DNA of 64,000 nt from Chryseobacterium sediminis (GTDB lineage: Bacteria > Bacteroidota > Bacteroidia > Flavobacteriales > Weeksellaceae), in NCBI RefSeq assembly GCF_008386505.1, contig NZ_VUNZ01000001.1, forward strand, positions 434,001 through 498,000, written 5' to 3'. Positions 42,254 to 50,413 of the stretch are shown in pieces. Made by a program: the position numbers and the translations under genes. The notes beneath the pieces are model-generated. The model was not told the DNA's origin and made no database searches. It saw nothing but the letters and a program-made list of their open reading frames with translations. Every line of letters begins with the position of its first letter. Positions within the stretch are counted from its first letter, which is position 1.

Positions 42254-43580
42254 GTTTGAGCCATTGTTTGAATGGTTGCAATATAAAAGAGGTGGTAAAG
42301 ATGAATCTAAACCGCCTTTTTCCGTAGCTATACTTACAGGTGGACGTAACTCATTTAAATCATTTACCGCATCTGTAATGCTTGCGGAAGCGGTGTCTTC
42401 ATTTAGTCATAGAATCCTATATACTAGATACACTATGACATCAACCGAAGACTCTGTAATTCCAGAATTTAAAGAAAAGCTTGATCTTCTTAATTATGGT
42501 GATCGATTTAATATTAATAAAGACAGGATAATTTACAAAGAAGAAAAAGAAGAATCTGAGACTACTCCAAAGGTTGTTTTCAAAGGGATTAAGACATCAG
42601 CGGGGAATCAGACCGCAAACCTTAAATCTCTAAAAGGATTTTCAATTTTCGTACTGGAAGAAGCTGAGGAAATGCCATCATTTTCAGAATGGGATAAGAT
42701 CCGTAAATCCATCAGAGCAAAAGACGTTTTTAATCTTTGTATTCTGATTCTAAACCCAACCACAAAAGAGCATTGGGTGCATAAAGAATTCTTTGAGGAA
42801 CGAGGAATTCCGGATGGGTGGAATGGTATAAAAGATGGTGTTTGCTACATCCATACTACCTATAAAGATGGGCAAAGAGATTGGACAGCCGACCATATTA
42901 TGGAGGATTTTGAGAAAACAGAAGAGGCCTATCATCAATACTTATCGACTCCAACCAAAGAAAGAGATTCTTTGCCAGAAAAAATAAAGAAATGGCATAA
43001 TTACTTTGCGCACTCAGTACTTGGTGGTTGGCTTGACAAAGCAGAAGGTGTTGTTTTCACTGATTGGGTGATAGGTCCATATCAGGAAATAAATTCAACC
43101 CTCCATGGTCAGGATTTCGGCTTTTCCGTCGACCCTACTACGTTGGTTAGTGCTTCCATTGATAAGGCCTGTAAAAAGATTCACTTGAGGGAGGAATTAT
43201 ATAAAACACACCTTACAACAACGGATATTTACGAAGCAAACAAAAGAGTCGCTGGTACCCGGAAGGTTTACGCCGATTCTGAAGAACCAAGATTGATTGA
43301 AGAGCTTAGAAAACGAGGGAATAATATCGAAGCAGTTGAGAAAGGGCCGGGAAGCGTTTCCGCTGGTATTGCTTTAATGCAGGATTATCAGCTCGTGATT
43401 GATCCGGGAAGTATAAACCTTATCAAAGAACTGAATAATTACGTTTGGAGTGATAAGAAATCAGGTGTGCCGGTAGATGCTTATAACCACCTTATTGACG
43501 CTTGTAGGTATGCATGTTACAAAGAATTAAAAACAAGCAGAAATGTCGATCTGAAAAAGATCGGAAGAATGTTAGGATAA
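42231..43580 (+). CDS. terL: Terminase large subunit (PBSX family)
   Basis: 449 residues from a GTG start within the terS gene. The ATPase centre has a Walker A-like GGRNSFKS (37-44) and a Walker B IFVLEEAEEM near 140. The C-terminal nuclease region contains GQDFGFSVDPTTL and DSEEPRLIEEL and ends in NHLIDACRYACY. It translocates phage DNA into the prohead and cuts it. Length is normal for the PBSX-type terminase. Confidence 0.92.
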   Translation: MVLEIPNKFEPLFEWLQYKRGGKDESKPPFSVAILTGGRNSFKSFTASVMLAEAVSSFSHRILYTRYTMTSTEDSVIPEFKEKLDLLNYGDRFNINKDRIIYKEEKEESETTPKVVFKGIKTSAGNQTANLKSLKGFSIFVLEEAEEMPSFSEWDKIRKSIRAKDVFNLCILILNPTTKEHWVHKEFFEERGIPDGWNGIKDGVCYIHTTYKDGQRDWTADHIMEDFEKTEEAYHQYLSTPTKERDSLPEKIKKWHNYFAHSVLGGWLDKAEGVVFTDWVIGPYQEINSTLHGQDFGFSVDPTTLVSASIDKACKKIHLREELYKTHLTTTDIYEANKRVAGTRKVYADSEEPRLIEELRKRGNNIEAVEKGPGSVSAGIALMQDYQLVIDPGSINLIKELNNYVWSDKKSGVPVDAYNHLIDACRYACYKELKTSRNVDLKKIGRMLG

Positions 43581-43595
43581 CAAAAAATACTATAT

Positions 43596-44927
43596 ATGGA
43601 TTTGAAAGGATTAGATGCAGAGGAAATAGTAAAGAAGTTTGATAAATTAAGACCGAACACGGATTATTTATCAAAAGCTGTTCTGCAGTATAACGTGGAA
43701 ACCCACGAGATTTTCACTAATAAAACGAAATACCCGGATAAGCTGGTAGAAACCGAAGAGGGAACGACCTCTCAGCCTATCAACAGGATTGGTTTTGCGT
43801 TTCAACAGTTAATAGTTGATAAAATTGTAGCATTTGGCTTTGGCAAACCTGTTACATACATTCCGACTAATGACAGTTTCTCATTAGTCCAGGATGTTTT
43901 AAAACAAAACAAGATCATTTCTTTAACACGTGATGCAGCAAGGGAAGTTTACGGAACTACAAAAGTAGCAGAGGTCTGGTATTTGACACCCGAAGCTGAT
44001 AGATTGCGTGTTAAATTATTGCAACCAACAGAAGGTGACGTTTTCTATCCTGTTTTTGAGAATGGAGACATGACTGCCTTTGTTCGTGAAATCACTTTAA
44101 AGGATGAAAACGATAAAGAAGTTGAATATCGCGAGATATACACCGCTGAAGAAAAGATTGTTCTAAAAAAGGAATCTCAATGGATTGAAGAAAGTAGAGA
44201 GCGAAATTTAATTGGGAAAATTCCGGTTGTTTATGGGTCACAAAAGAGAACCGAATGGGATATTGTGCAGGTTTTAATTGAAAGGATGGAAGAACTAGCT
44301 TCTGGACATGCTGAAACTAATGACTATCATGCGGATCCAAAAGTTAAGGCGAAAGGTGAGCTAACTGGTTTTGCTAGAAAGGGACAGAAAGGCGCTATTT
44401 TCCAAATGGAAAAAGATTCAGAGTTAGACTATCTTACATGGGATAATAATACAGAATCTCAAAAACTGGAATTTGACAATCTCAAAGAATTTGTATATAA
44501 ACTCACCCAAACCCCCGATATTTCATTTGAAAAACTCAAATCAATGGGAGCTATTTCTGGTGTTGCTGCGCAATATTATTTCATGGATATCCACTTGAAA
44601 GTTGAAATGAAGCGGGAAATATGGGATGACTATTTGGCAAGACGTATTAACGTTATCAAAGCATTCCTAGCGAACGTATTAAGCACAAAAGATGCTAAAA
44701 AGCTGGAAGAATTGGAAGTTGATATTGTTTACAATCCATATATGATCAACGACATGAAAGAAAAGATTACTTATCTCATGGATGCAACAGGCGGACAGGC
44801 TATCATGTCAGTTGAAACAGCTATGCGTAATCTAGGCATTGATGATCCGGTGGAAGAAATGCAAAGGATTCGTGATGAAAACCAATATTCAACAGAAACC
44901 GAAAACTCTCAAACGTTTGGAGTATGA
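43596..44927 (+). CDS. Phage portal protein (SPP1 gp6-like)
   Basis: 443 residues. The order and motifs fit the SPP1 gp6-like portals: NRIGFAFQQLIVDKIVAFGFGKPVTY near 65-90, IPVVYGSQKRTEWDIVQVLIERMEELAS, and the TPDISFEKLKSMGAISGVAAQYY stretch. It forms the ring at the head vertex through which DNA enters. It lies between terL and the minor head protein. Confidence 0.92.
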   Translation: MDLKGLDAEEIVKKFDKLRPNTDYLSKAVLQYNVETHEIFTNKTKYPDKLVETEEGTTSQPINRIGFAFQQLIVDKIVAFGFGKPVTYIPTNDSFSLVQDVLKQNKIISLTRDAAREVYGTTKVAEVWYLTPEADRLRVKLLQPTEGDVFYPVFENGDMTAFVREITLKDENDKEVEYREIYTAEEKIVLKKESQWIEESRERNLIGKIPVVYGSQKRTEWDIVQVLIERMEELASGHAETNDYHADPKVKAKGELTGFARKGQKGAIFQMEKDSELDYLTWDNNTESQKLEFDNLKEFVYKLTQTPDISFEKLKSMGAISGVAAQYYFMDIHLKVEMKREIWDDYLARRINVIKAFLANVLSTKDAKKLEELEVDIVYNPYMINDMKEKITYLMDATGGQAIMSVETAMRNLGIDDPVEEMQRIRDENQYSTETENSQTFGV

Positions 44928-45283
44928 AAAGGAAGGTAGTTAAAATACCAATATACTTTGGCGACTTTATTATCATCTTGGATAACGAGCAATGGAAGAA
45001 CGTAAACGGCATTTATCAACATCGTCTTCAATGGGATAGACCAGCCGATGAAAGAGACGTTGCGTTTGTTTTTGATGATTGTCACATGGGCTATTCGAGG
45101 TATGTTGTATGCTTTAAAGACCGGCCTAAAAACAGTGTAATAGCTCATGAGTGTGTTCACCTTGTTAATAAGCTATTCAAAGATCGTGGTCAAAGGTTAG
45201 ATATTGAAAACGATGAAGCACAAGCTTACATGACTAGTTGGTTTTTTGAACAAATAGAAAAATTTTTCGATGGACTTCGATAA
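44924..45283 (+). CDS. Metalloprotease-like phage protein (HECVH)
   Basis: 119 residues. The zinc-protease signature HECVH (75-79) is followed by a downstream acidic group (DNDEAQAY, about 100-107) that could supply the third ligand. It overlaps the portal gene by 4 bp and the minor head gene by 14 bp. Its place among head genes suggests a role in head or tail maturation, but I know no tested homologue. Confidence 0.65.
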   Translation: MKRKVVKIPIYFGDFIIILDNEQWKNVNGIYQHRLQWDRPADERDVAFVFDDCHMGYSRYVVCFKDRPKNSVIAHECVHLVNKLFKDRGQRLDIENDEAQAYMTSWFFEQIEKFFDGLR

Positions 45284-46307
45284 ACAACATAGAAAAAGAG
45301 TAGAGCAGTACTTAAGACGGGTCGAAAAGCTTTTCAATGATCTTGTAGAAAGTATTGTTTTTTCATCCCTTCCAGCAACATTAAAGGAAGGACTTTTTCA
45401 GTTTAGGAAATATCCAAAGATTACAAAATATATTGAAGATGTTTTTAATCAGTTTAACTCGGATTTACGAGAACTAATCACGGTTTCCACGGCTTATTCG
45501 TGGAATGTTGGAGATTTAAAAAATGATGCTTTAAAACTTGCTACACTAAACAGCATTTCCGGTAAAATACCGGTAGACATACTAAATAAACTCAAAGAAG
45601 CACCCATGCCTCGGAATGCCGAAGCGTTAAAAGCGTTTCAAGAGCGTAAGATAGGCAAATTCACTATTTCAGATCGCGTATGGTCAATTACGCAGAATAC
45701 AAGAAAAGAGCTTGAATTTGCGCTTGATTTGGGGTTGTCTGAAGGTAAAAGTGCTCAGCAATTAGCCAGGGAAATAAAAAAGTACCTGAGAGAACCGGAC
45801 AGGCTATACAGAAGAGTACGAGATAAGCACGGAAACCTGACTTTGAGCAAGAATGCTAAAGCATATAAGCCAGGACAGGGTGTATATCGTAGTAGTATGG
45901 CTAATGCTGTTCGACTAACCAAAGAAGAAAATAATTTGGCTTACCGGGAATCTGATCAGTTACGCATAATGCAGAATAATGATATAGTAGGTTATCAAAT
46001 TCAGCTTAGCAATGCTCATAAAATCGTTGACATCTGTGATGATCTCAAAGGCTTCTATCCTAAAAACTTTATTTGGAAGGGATGGCATATAGGATGCATG
46101 TGTCAACGGTTCACAGTTCGTAAAACTGATCAGGAAATTATTGATGAGATTAACAAAGGGCTTAATTTGCCACCGGAAAGATCTGAGAATTTTATTTCTG
46201 ATGTTCCGGAACAGTTTAAAACGTACATGGAAGAAAACAAGGCAAAAATGGACGGATGGAAGACTCAGTCATCTTTTATAGTAGATAATAGGAAATATCT
46301 AAAATAA
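45270..46307 (+). CDS. Minor head protein, Mu F/SPP1 gp7-like
   Basis: 345 residues. The middle and end match head morphogenesis proteins: SAQQLAREIKKYLREPDRLYRRVRDK, AYRESDQLRIMQNNDIVGYQIQLSNAHKIVDICDDLKGFY and GWHIGCMCQRFTV with the final metal-binding histidine and cysteines. It joins the portal and the inner head. A strong bidirectional terminator follows. Confidence 0.88.
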   Translation: MDFDKQHRKRVEQYLRRVEKLFNDLVESIVFSSLPATLKEGLFQFRKYPKITKYIEDVFNQFNSDLRELITVSTAYSWNVGDLKNDALKLATLNSISGKIPVDILNKLKEAPMPRNAEALKAFQERKIGKFTISDRVWSITQNTRKELEFALDLGLSEGKSAQQLAREIKKYLREPDRLYRRVRDKHGNLTLSKNAKAYKPGQGVYRSSMANAVRLTKEENNLAYRESDQLRIMQNNDIVGYQIQLSNAHKIVDICDDLKGFYPKNFIWKGWHIGCMCQRFTVRKTDQEIIDEINKGLNLPPERSENFISDVPEQFKTYMEENKAKMDGWKTQSSFIVDNRKYLK

Positions 46308-46351
46308 ATGCTAAATTTGTAGTACCGTTGTGAATAGTTTCCTATTTGCTA

Positions 46352-46406
46352 CAGTAAAAAATGAATTAAGTGATCGCATTAAGTTGTGATCACTTTTTTT
46401 TACTGT
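46352..46406. terminator. Large bidirectional terminator after minor head gene
   Basis: The core stem AAGTGATC (46368-46375) and GATCACTT (46388-46395) is extended by ACAGTAAAAA on the left and TTTTTTACTGT on the right. A and T runs on both sides allow use on either strand. It marks the left border of the accessory cassette in the late operon. Confidence 0.8.
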
Positions 46407-46428
46407 TTGATTTCCGTAAATTTACTGG

Positions 46429-46827
46429 ATGATCTCGCGCCAAGAACAAAAACTATATGATAACTTAACGGAAGGCTGTAATTTTATGCCACTTCCGGAC
46501 AAGCTTTTAACAATGGTTGAAAACTGCAACCTTACCGGAGAAATTCACCCGGAATTCCCATTTATATGCTATCATTTTCATTCTTACTCGTACACGAAAA
46601 GACAGTATGAAAGCCTATGTAATTTTCATGTAAAATTGTTGGAGCAAGTTCAGCAGCATAAAATGCTATCGGATAACGTAGCTAATACTCTTATTGTTCT
46701 TCGTGAGCCGTTAGCACATTCAGGACATCCGGAATACGAAGCTAAAAACATTGCTTACTGGAAAGAGATTGTAGAAAACACTCCCGAAATAAGATTCAGG
46801 AGTGAGTTTATAAAGTATACAAAATAA
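46429..46827 (+). CDS. Hypothetical accessory phage protein
   Basis: 132 residues, soluble, aromatic- and histidine-rich (FPFICYHFHSYSYTKRQYESLCNFH). A palindrome GTAAATTTAC (46416-46425) ends 3 bp before the ATG, so the message may be leaderless. No domain is recognised. First gene of the cassette after the minor head protein. Confidence 0.55.
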   Translation: MISRQEQKLYDNLTEGCNFMPLPDKLLTMVENCNLTGEIHPEFPFICYHFHSYSYTKRQYESLCNFHVKLLEQVQQHKMLSDNVANTLIVLREPLAHSGHPEYEAKNIAYWKEIVENTPEIRFRSEFIKYTK

Positions 46828-46838
46828 AACCTATTACC

Positions 46839-47378
46839 ATGAGCCAAAAAAACATAGATAAGTTCAATAAATTAAAACTGAAATATTTAAAAAAAATATC
46901 AGACTTAGGGATTAATAAAGTAAAATTAGACAAAGATTTTATTGAATCTAAATTGAATAATGATGATGTAAATGGATTGAAAAACTTTATATGGAGAAAG
47001 CTGAATTCATTAGTTAAAATAAATGATAAAAACTTTAGTAAATTACAACTCATTTATTTTGAGATGGAACAATTTATTAAATCAGAGCAGAAAAGTAAAG
47101 ATAGTACCTATGTGAGAACTTTATATTTTGAATCACTAATTAAATCATCAGAAGAATTATCAAAAGGAGTTTTGTTAGAAGTATTGATAATAGTACAAAA
47201 TAGTCCGCATATATGTGATGCATGTAAAAAAGACAAAGGTAAAACATATAATTTCAACTACGCTTTAAACAATCATATTTTACCGCATAAGGATTGCACT
47301 TGTAAAAGTGGCTGTATATGTAATATGGGAGTTTCAGGTAAAAGAGATTCAAACGGTAGGCTTATTTATATAGATTAG
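46839..47378 (+). CDS. Hypothetical protein with minor-head-like cysteine motif
   Basis: 179 residues. A helical body is followed by HICDACKKDKGKTYNF and HILPHKDCTCKSGCIC, which is the C-x2-C ... H-x2-C-x-C layout seen at the end of Mu F-like head proteins. It may be a detached copy of that terminal zinc region, or an unrelated zinc protein. A terminator at 47401 follows. Confidence 0.55.
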   Translation: MSQKNIDKFNKLKLKYLKKISDLGINKVKLDKDFIESKLNNDDVNGLKNFIWRKLNSLVKINDKNFSKLQLIYFEMEQFIKSEQKSKDSTYVRTLYFESLIKSSEELSKGVLLEVLIIVQNSPHICDACKKDKGKTYNFNYALNNHILPHKDCTCKSGCICNMGVSGKRDSNGRLIYID

Positions 47379-47400
47379 ATTTTTCATATTATTATAAAAT

Positions 47401-47427
47401 AAAGCCTTCTCTTTGAGAGGGCTTTTT
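47401..47427 (+). terminator. Intrinsic terminator
   Basis: AAAGCCTTCTC and GAGAGGGCTTT form an 11-bp stem with one G-U pair and a three-base loop, followed by T residues. It separates the 46839 gene from the next gene, whose TATATTTG -7 box (47430-47437) lies directly behind. Confidence 0.85.
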
Positions 47428-47454
47428 GTTATATTTGCGTCATAACTTATAATT

Positions 47455-47943
47455 ATGGAGGACAAATTAGAATTGTTAAAGGCATCTGTCCCAATTGCAA
47501 CAGTTATTGGAGTTGTTGTAGGAGCATTTTTAAATTCAAATTTAGCAAGGAAGGAAAAAATAAGAGATCACCTATTTAGTTACAAAGTAAAATCATACTC
47601 CACTATAGCAGAATCAATTATAGTAATAAAAAGAGATTTGTTAGCAATAAGGAATGATTTGTTATTAGAAAAAGTAATATCTGGTAAAAAACCTATAGAA
47701 ATATGGGATTCATTTAATAAGGTAAGAGCAGAGCAGGCTTTGTTTATGAGCGATAAAACCAAGCATAATTTCTTTTTACTTGAAGGAAAAATATTTGAAA
47801 TTGTCAAAGAAGATTTTTTTTGGGAATCAGATCCTTCAAAAGAATCCATTGATAAAATGATAATTATCTATGAAAATCTAGGAATGGAATGCGATAAATT
47901 CATAGAAAGAATCCAAAGGGAATTAGGAATTACTAAATTATGA
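47455..47943 (+). CDS. Membrane-anchored hypothetical protein
   Basis: 162 residues. One N-terminal membrane helix (ASVPIATVIGVVVGAFLNS) is followed by a helical cytoplasmic part (KVKSYSTIAESIIVIKRDLLAIRNDLLLEK). Flanked by terminators on both sides with its own -7 box, it looks like an independently expressed moron. Superinfection exclusion would fit topology and context but is a guess. Confidence 0.55.
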   Translation: MEDKLELLKASVPIATVIGVVVGAFLNSNLARKEKIRDHLFSYKVKSYSTIAESIIVIKRDLLAIRNDLLLEKVISGKKPIEIWDSFNKVRAEQALFMSDKTKHNFFLLEGKIFEIVKEDFFWESDPSKESIDKMIIIYENLGMECDKFIERIQRELGITKL

Positions 47944-47973
47944 AAACAGCCCCTTAGTTTGGGGCTTTGTTTT
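47943..47973. terminator. Terminator between convergent cassette genes
   Basis: AGCCCC (47948-47953) pairs with GGGGCT (47961-47966), with flanking A and T runs. It serves the 47455 gene and probably also the leftward genes that end at 47972. Confidence 0.75.
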
Positions 47974-48127
47974 AATTTAGTATTTCGAACTGTTCAGAAG
48001 TAAACATGCCTTCCTTAAGCTCTTCACCTACGAACCAAGAACAAACCCAATAAACGCCTGCTAAACCCTTTACCGTCATTTTAGGGCCTCCTGATTTTAA
48101 TTTTACGACATCTCCTTTTTTAATCAT
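47972..48127 (-). CDS. YodC-like DUF2158 protein (51 residues)
   Basis: The product begins MIKKGDVVKLKSGGPKMTVKG and continues with VYWVCSWFVGEELKEGMFTSE, the full DUF2158/YodC pattern (G-D-V-V-x-L-K-S-G-G-P-x-M-T-V ... WF ... F). The function of the family is unknown; it is frequent on plasmids and phages. Last of the leftward cassette genes. Confidence 0.8.
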   Translation of the reverse strand: MIKKGDVVKLKSGGPKMTVKGLAGVYWVCSWFVGEELKEGMFTSEQFEILN

Positions 48128-48178
48128 GTTTTTCGATTTATGGTTAATAAAAATTCCTCCAAATTTAAATCATTATCC

Positions 48179-48475
48179 TTATGGATGTTTACGGTTATCC
48201 GTAATGTAATGTTCTCCTTTTTCTGTAACCAAATATTTCAAAATTCCAGATTGATTGGGAAATTTTATTGTCCCTTTAAATTGTATCAGCCCTTTATCTT
48301 GTAAAACAGATAATAGAGAACCAACTTCAACAGGATCTTTCTCTTTAAAATCACTTTCTTTTGCGATATATTCGCATGCTGAATCGTAAAGATTTGTTTC
48401 ATTACAATTGGCTGATTCGACGTCAATCTTTTTAAAGAATATTTCTGCGTGTTTTTCGTAGTCAATGTTTGTCAT
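48179..48475 (-). CDS. Hypothetical protein, possible winged helix
   Basis: 98 residues. The end (LLSVLQDKGLIQFKGTIKFPNQSGILKYLVTEKGEHYI) reads like a winged-helix wing and final helix. Helical acidic first half. On the minus strand inside the late operon; a regulator role is possible. Confidence 0.55.
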   Translation of the reverse strand: MTNIDYEKHAEIFFKKIDVESANCNETNLYDSACEYIAKESDFKEKDPVEVGSLLSVLQDKGLIQFKGTIKFPNQSGILKYLVTEKGEHYITDNRKHP

Positions 48476-48584
48476 ATATTAGTTTTTAATTAATTATTTA
48501 TTTCAATTCAAATTTATAACATAATACAGGATAGTTAATTTGTCCAGTAGTTTAGTATTCTGGACTATAAAATAGTTTCCACAT

Positions 48585-48845
48585 TTAATCGGCTGCATTG
48601 TTGTCTAATTCAATTGCTGTATTTATTTCTCTGAGTTTCTTTAAGATAAAACTACTATTAGATTCATATAGATTTTCATAGGTTATTTTAACTAAAAAAT
48701 TGTAATAAAGGTCAGATTGTTGCTTGTCAACAAGTTTTTCAAGTTTCATCCTTTCCACCTCAATAGCCCACTCATTCCTAAATTCTACTGCAGAAAGTTT
48801 TTCAATACAATTTGACGATCCCACCTTATGCATATTCCAATTCAA
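48585..48845 (-). CDS. Hypothetical cassette protein
   Basis: 86 residues (or 82 from the ATG at 48833), helical. It overlaps the upstream gene by about 20 bp. No domain is recognised. The 109-bp gap after it (48476-48584) shows nothing recognisable. Confidence 0.5.
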   Translation of the reverse strand: MNWNMHKVGSSNCIEKLSAVEFRNEWAIEVERMKLEKLVDKQQSDLYYNFLVKITYENLYESNSSFILKKLREINTAIELDNNAAD

Positions 48846-49089
48846 TATTAATTTTTACTAGTTCATAGTAGATATAGTACCCATTGTCTCCCAACTGAGC
48901 GTATGCTTCATTCTTTATTTTATCAAAAATTTCAGCAGCTATTTCTTCACCAGCTAACTTTATTAACTTTTGTTTTTGAACATCAATTCTATCAGCTTTT
49001 TTAATTTGCTCCAATAATCCTGGGCAATAACCCATAATTGGAGTCAAAGCAATCGATTTGCTAATTACGTTTCTCACCTTCTCATCCAT
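48826..49089 (-). CDS. Hypothetical cassette protein
   Basis: 87 residues, helical (SKSIALTPIMGYCPGLLEQIKKADRIDVQKQKLIKLAGEEIAAEIFDKI). It overlaps both neighbours, so the three leftward genes form an operon. No known family. Confidence 0.5.
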   Translation of the reverse strand: MDEKVRNVISKSIALTPIMGYCPGLLEQIKKADRIDVQKQKLIKLAGEEIAAEIFDKIKNEAYAQLGDNGYYIYYELVKINIELEYA

Positions 49090-49343
49090 TCCAAAACCTT
49101 TTGTGTGTCAAACAATAACTTCTTTTTACGTTTCCTACCTTCATAGCCTCCTATGATCAATTCATCAGGATAATATTGACATCGTAGAAGCGAATATACT
49201 TCTTTCTGTCCCTTTCCTGTTACCTCGCAAAACTCCGATAAATCCATTGTGATTTTTTGAACCATGGATAGTCTGTTAAATGCTACCAAAAGTTCGTTAA
49301 GTGTCATATCCGACGTTCTCATACTTCCCAAATCTCCCCTCAT
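49074..49343 (-). CDS. DNA-binding-like cassette protein
   Basis: 89 residues. FCEVTGKGQKEVYSLLRCQYYPDELIIGGYEGRKRKKKLLFDTQKVLEWMRR has the layout of a small excisionase-type helix-turn-helix: a recognition helix, a basic wing and a final helix. First gene of the leftward cassette operon. The start may lie further in, at one of the next two ATGs. Confidence 0.55.
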   Translation of the reverse strand: MRGDLGSMRTSDMTLNELLVAFNRLSMVQKITMDLSEFCEVTGKGQKEVYSLLRCQYYPDELIIGGYEGRKRKKKLLFDTQKVLEWMRR

Positions 49344-49465
49344 AAAAATAATACCGTGGTTATAATAGTAAAATTACGAAAATGAAAGTGTAAAAGCAAC
49401 AAATGCTATTGAAAATAAACGTTTTACGCACGAAATTTACGGTAATTAATAATAAACCTTTTAAT

Positions 49466-50044
49466 ATGACAAGAGAAACTATAATTGAAAAGCTGAGAAA
49501 CAAGTATGCAAACTTGGGTCTTGGTGACGATGTTTTAGGGTCTATAGCAGATTTAATTTTAACCGGAAACCCAACTGATGAAACTATTGATGGAGTAGTA
49601 GATGGTGTAGGGGGATCATTAAAATCTATTCAATCAAGCTTGGATAAGGCAAGACAAAAGCCTACTGACGAGAAGAAAAAGCCTGAAGAGAAAAAAGAAA
49701 CCGAAGAAAAAAAGGATTCTACTCTTGAAGAAAAATTCGAAAAACTTCTTGGAACCGTACAGCAATTAGTAACCAAAACAGCTATCGACGACAAAAAGGG
49801 AAATCTTGTAAAAGCACTTTCTGCGAAAAACATTCCTGAAAAGTACTACAACAAGTTTCTGACAACTGTAGACTATGGGGAAGGTTATTCCGAAGATGAT
49901 ACAGTAAAACATATGGAGACTGAATTTGAGGATTTCAAACAAGCTTTTGCAACTGAAGGAGCTAAAGGGGGAAACCCGCCTATTGGAACCGGTGGGACTG
50001 AGCAAAAAGGACAAGCGTTGAAAGACATTGAAAGGTTAGCGTAA
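49466..50044 (+). CDS. Putative scaffold protein
   Basis: 192 residues from the ATG at 49466; the longer frame adds an unlikely leader. A helical domain (LRNKYANLGLGDDVLGSIADLIL) is followed by a lysine/glutamate-rich coiled linker and a C-terminal domain. Position just before the decoration and capsid genes, acidic charge and coiled form fit a capsid scaffold. No direct homologue is named. Confidence 0.6.
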   Translation: MTRETIIEKLRNKYANLGLGDDVLGSIADLILTGNPTDETIDGVVDGVGGSLKSIQSSLDKARQKPTDEKKKPEEKKETEEKKDSTLEEKFEKLLGTVQQLVTKTAIDDKKGNLVKALSAKNIPEKYYNKFLTTVDYGEGYSEDDTVKHMETEFEDFKQAFATEGAKGGNPPIGTGGTEQKGQALKDIERLA

Positions 50045-50061
50045 AAACAAAACAGACAAAA

Positions 50062-50403
50062 ATGAGCAAATTAGGATTTAAGAGAACGGAAGTAGCAGGG
50101 GATAAGACAATCTATGCTCACGTTTTGGAAACGGCTTTAGGCGGTTTCGTATTAGATACTACCGGACTAACAAAAGGTGAAAAAATTGTAGCCGGTACAG
50201 CGTTTACTTTTGATGAAGCTACAAGATTGGCAAAGCCAGATCAAACAGCCCCAAAAGGATTACTGTATGAAGATGTTGTTATTGACGATAATACTTCTGT
50301 TGATATTGTTCTGAGAGGAACTGTGTATGCTAGAAGGATTCCGGCTATTACGGATGAACTTAAAGCAAAAATGCCTCAAATCATTTTCTCACAATCTAAA
50401 TAA
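50062..50403 (+). CDS. Putative head decoration protein
   Basis: 113 residues, beta-rich and glycine-containing (HVLETALGGFVLDTTGLTKGEKIVAGTAFTFDEAT, VDIVLRGTVYARRIP). This is the type of small head fibre or stabilisation protein coded directly before the capsid gene in Bacteroidota phages. It lies 17 bp after the scaffold-like gene and 10 bp before the capsid gene. Confidence 0.65.
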   Translation: MSKLGFKRTEVAGDKTIYAHVLETALGGFVLDTTGLTKGEKIVAGTAFTFDEATRLAKPDQTAPKGLLYEDVVIDDNTSVDIVLRGTVYARRIPAITDELKAKMPQIIFSQSK

Positions 50404-50413
50404 TTAATGAAGT

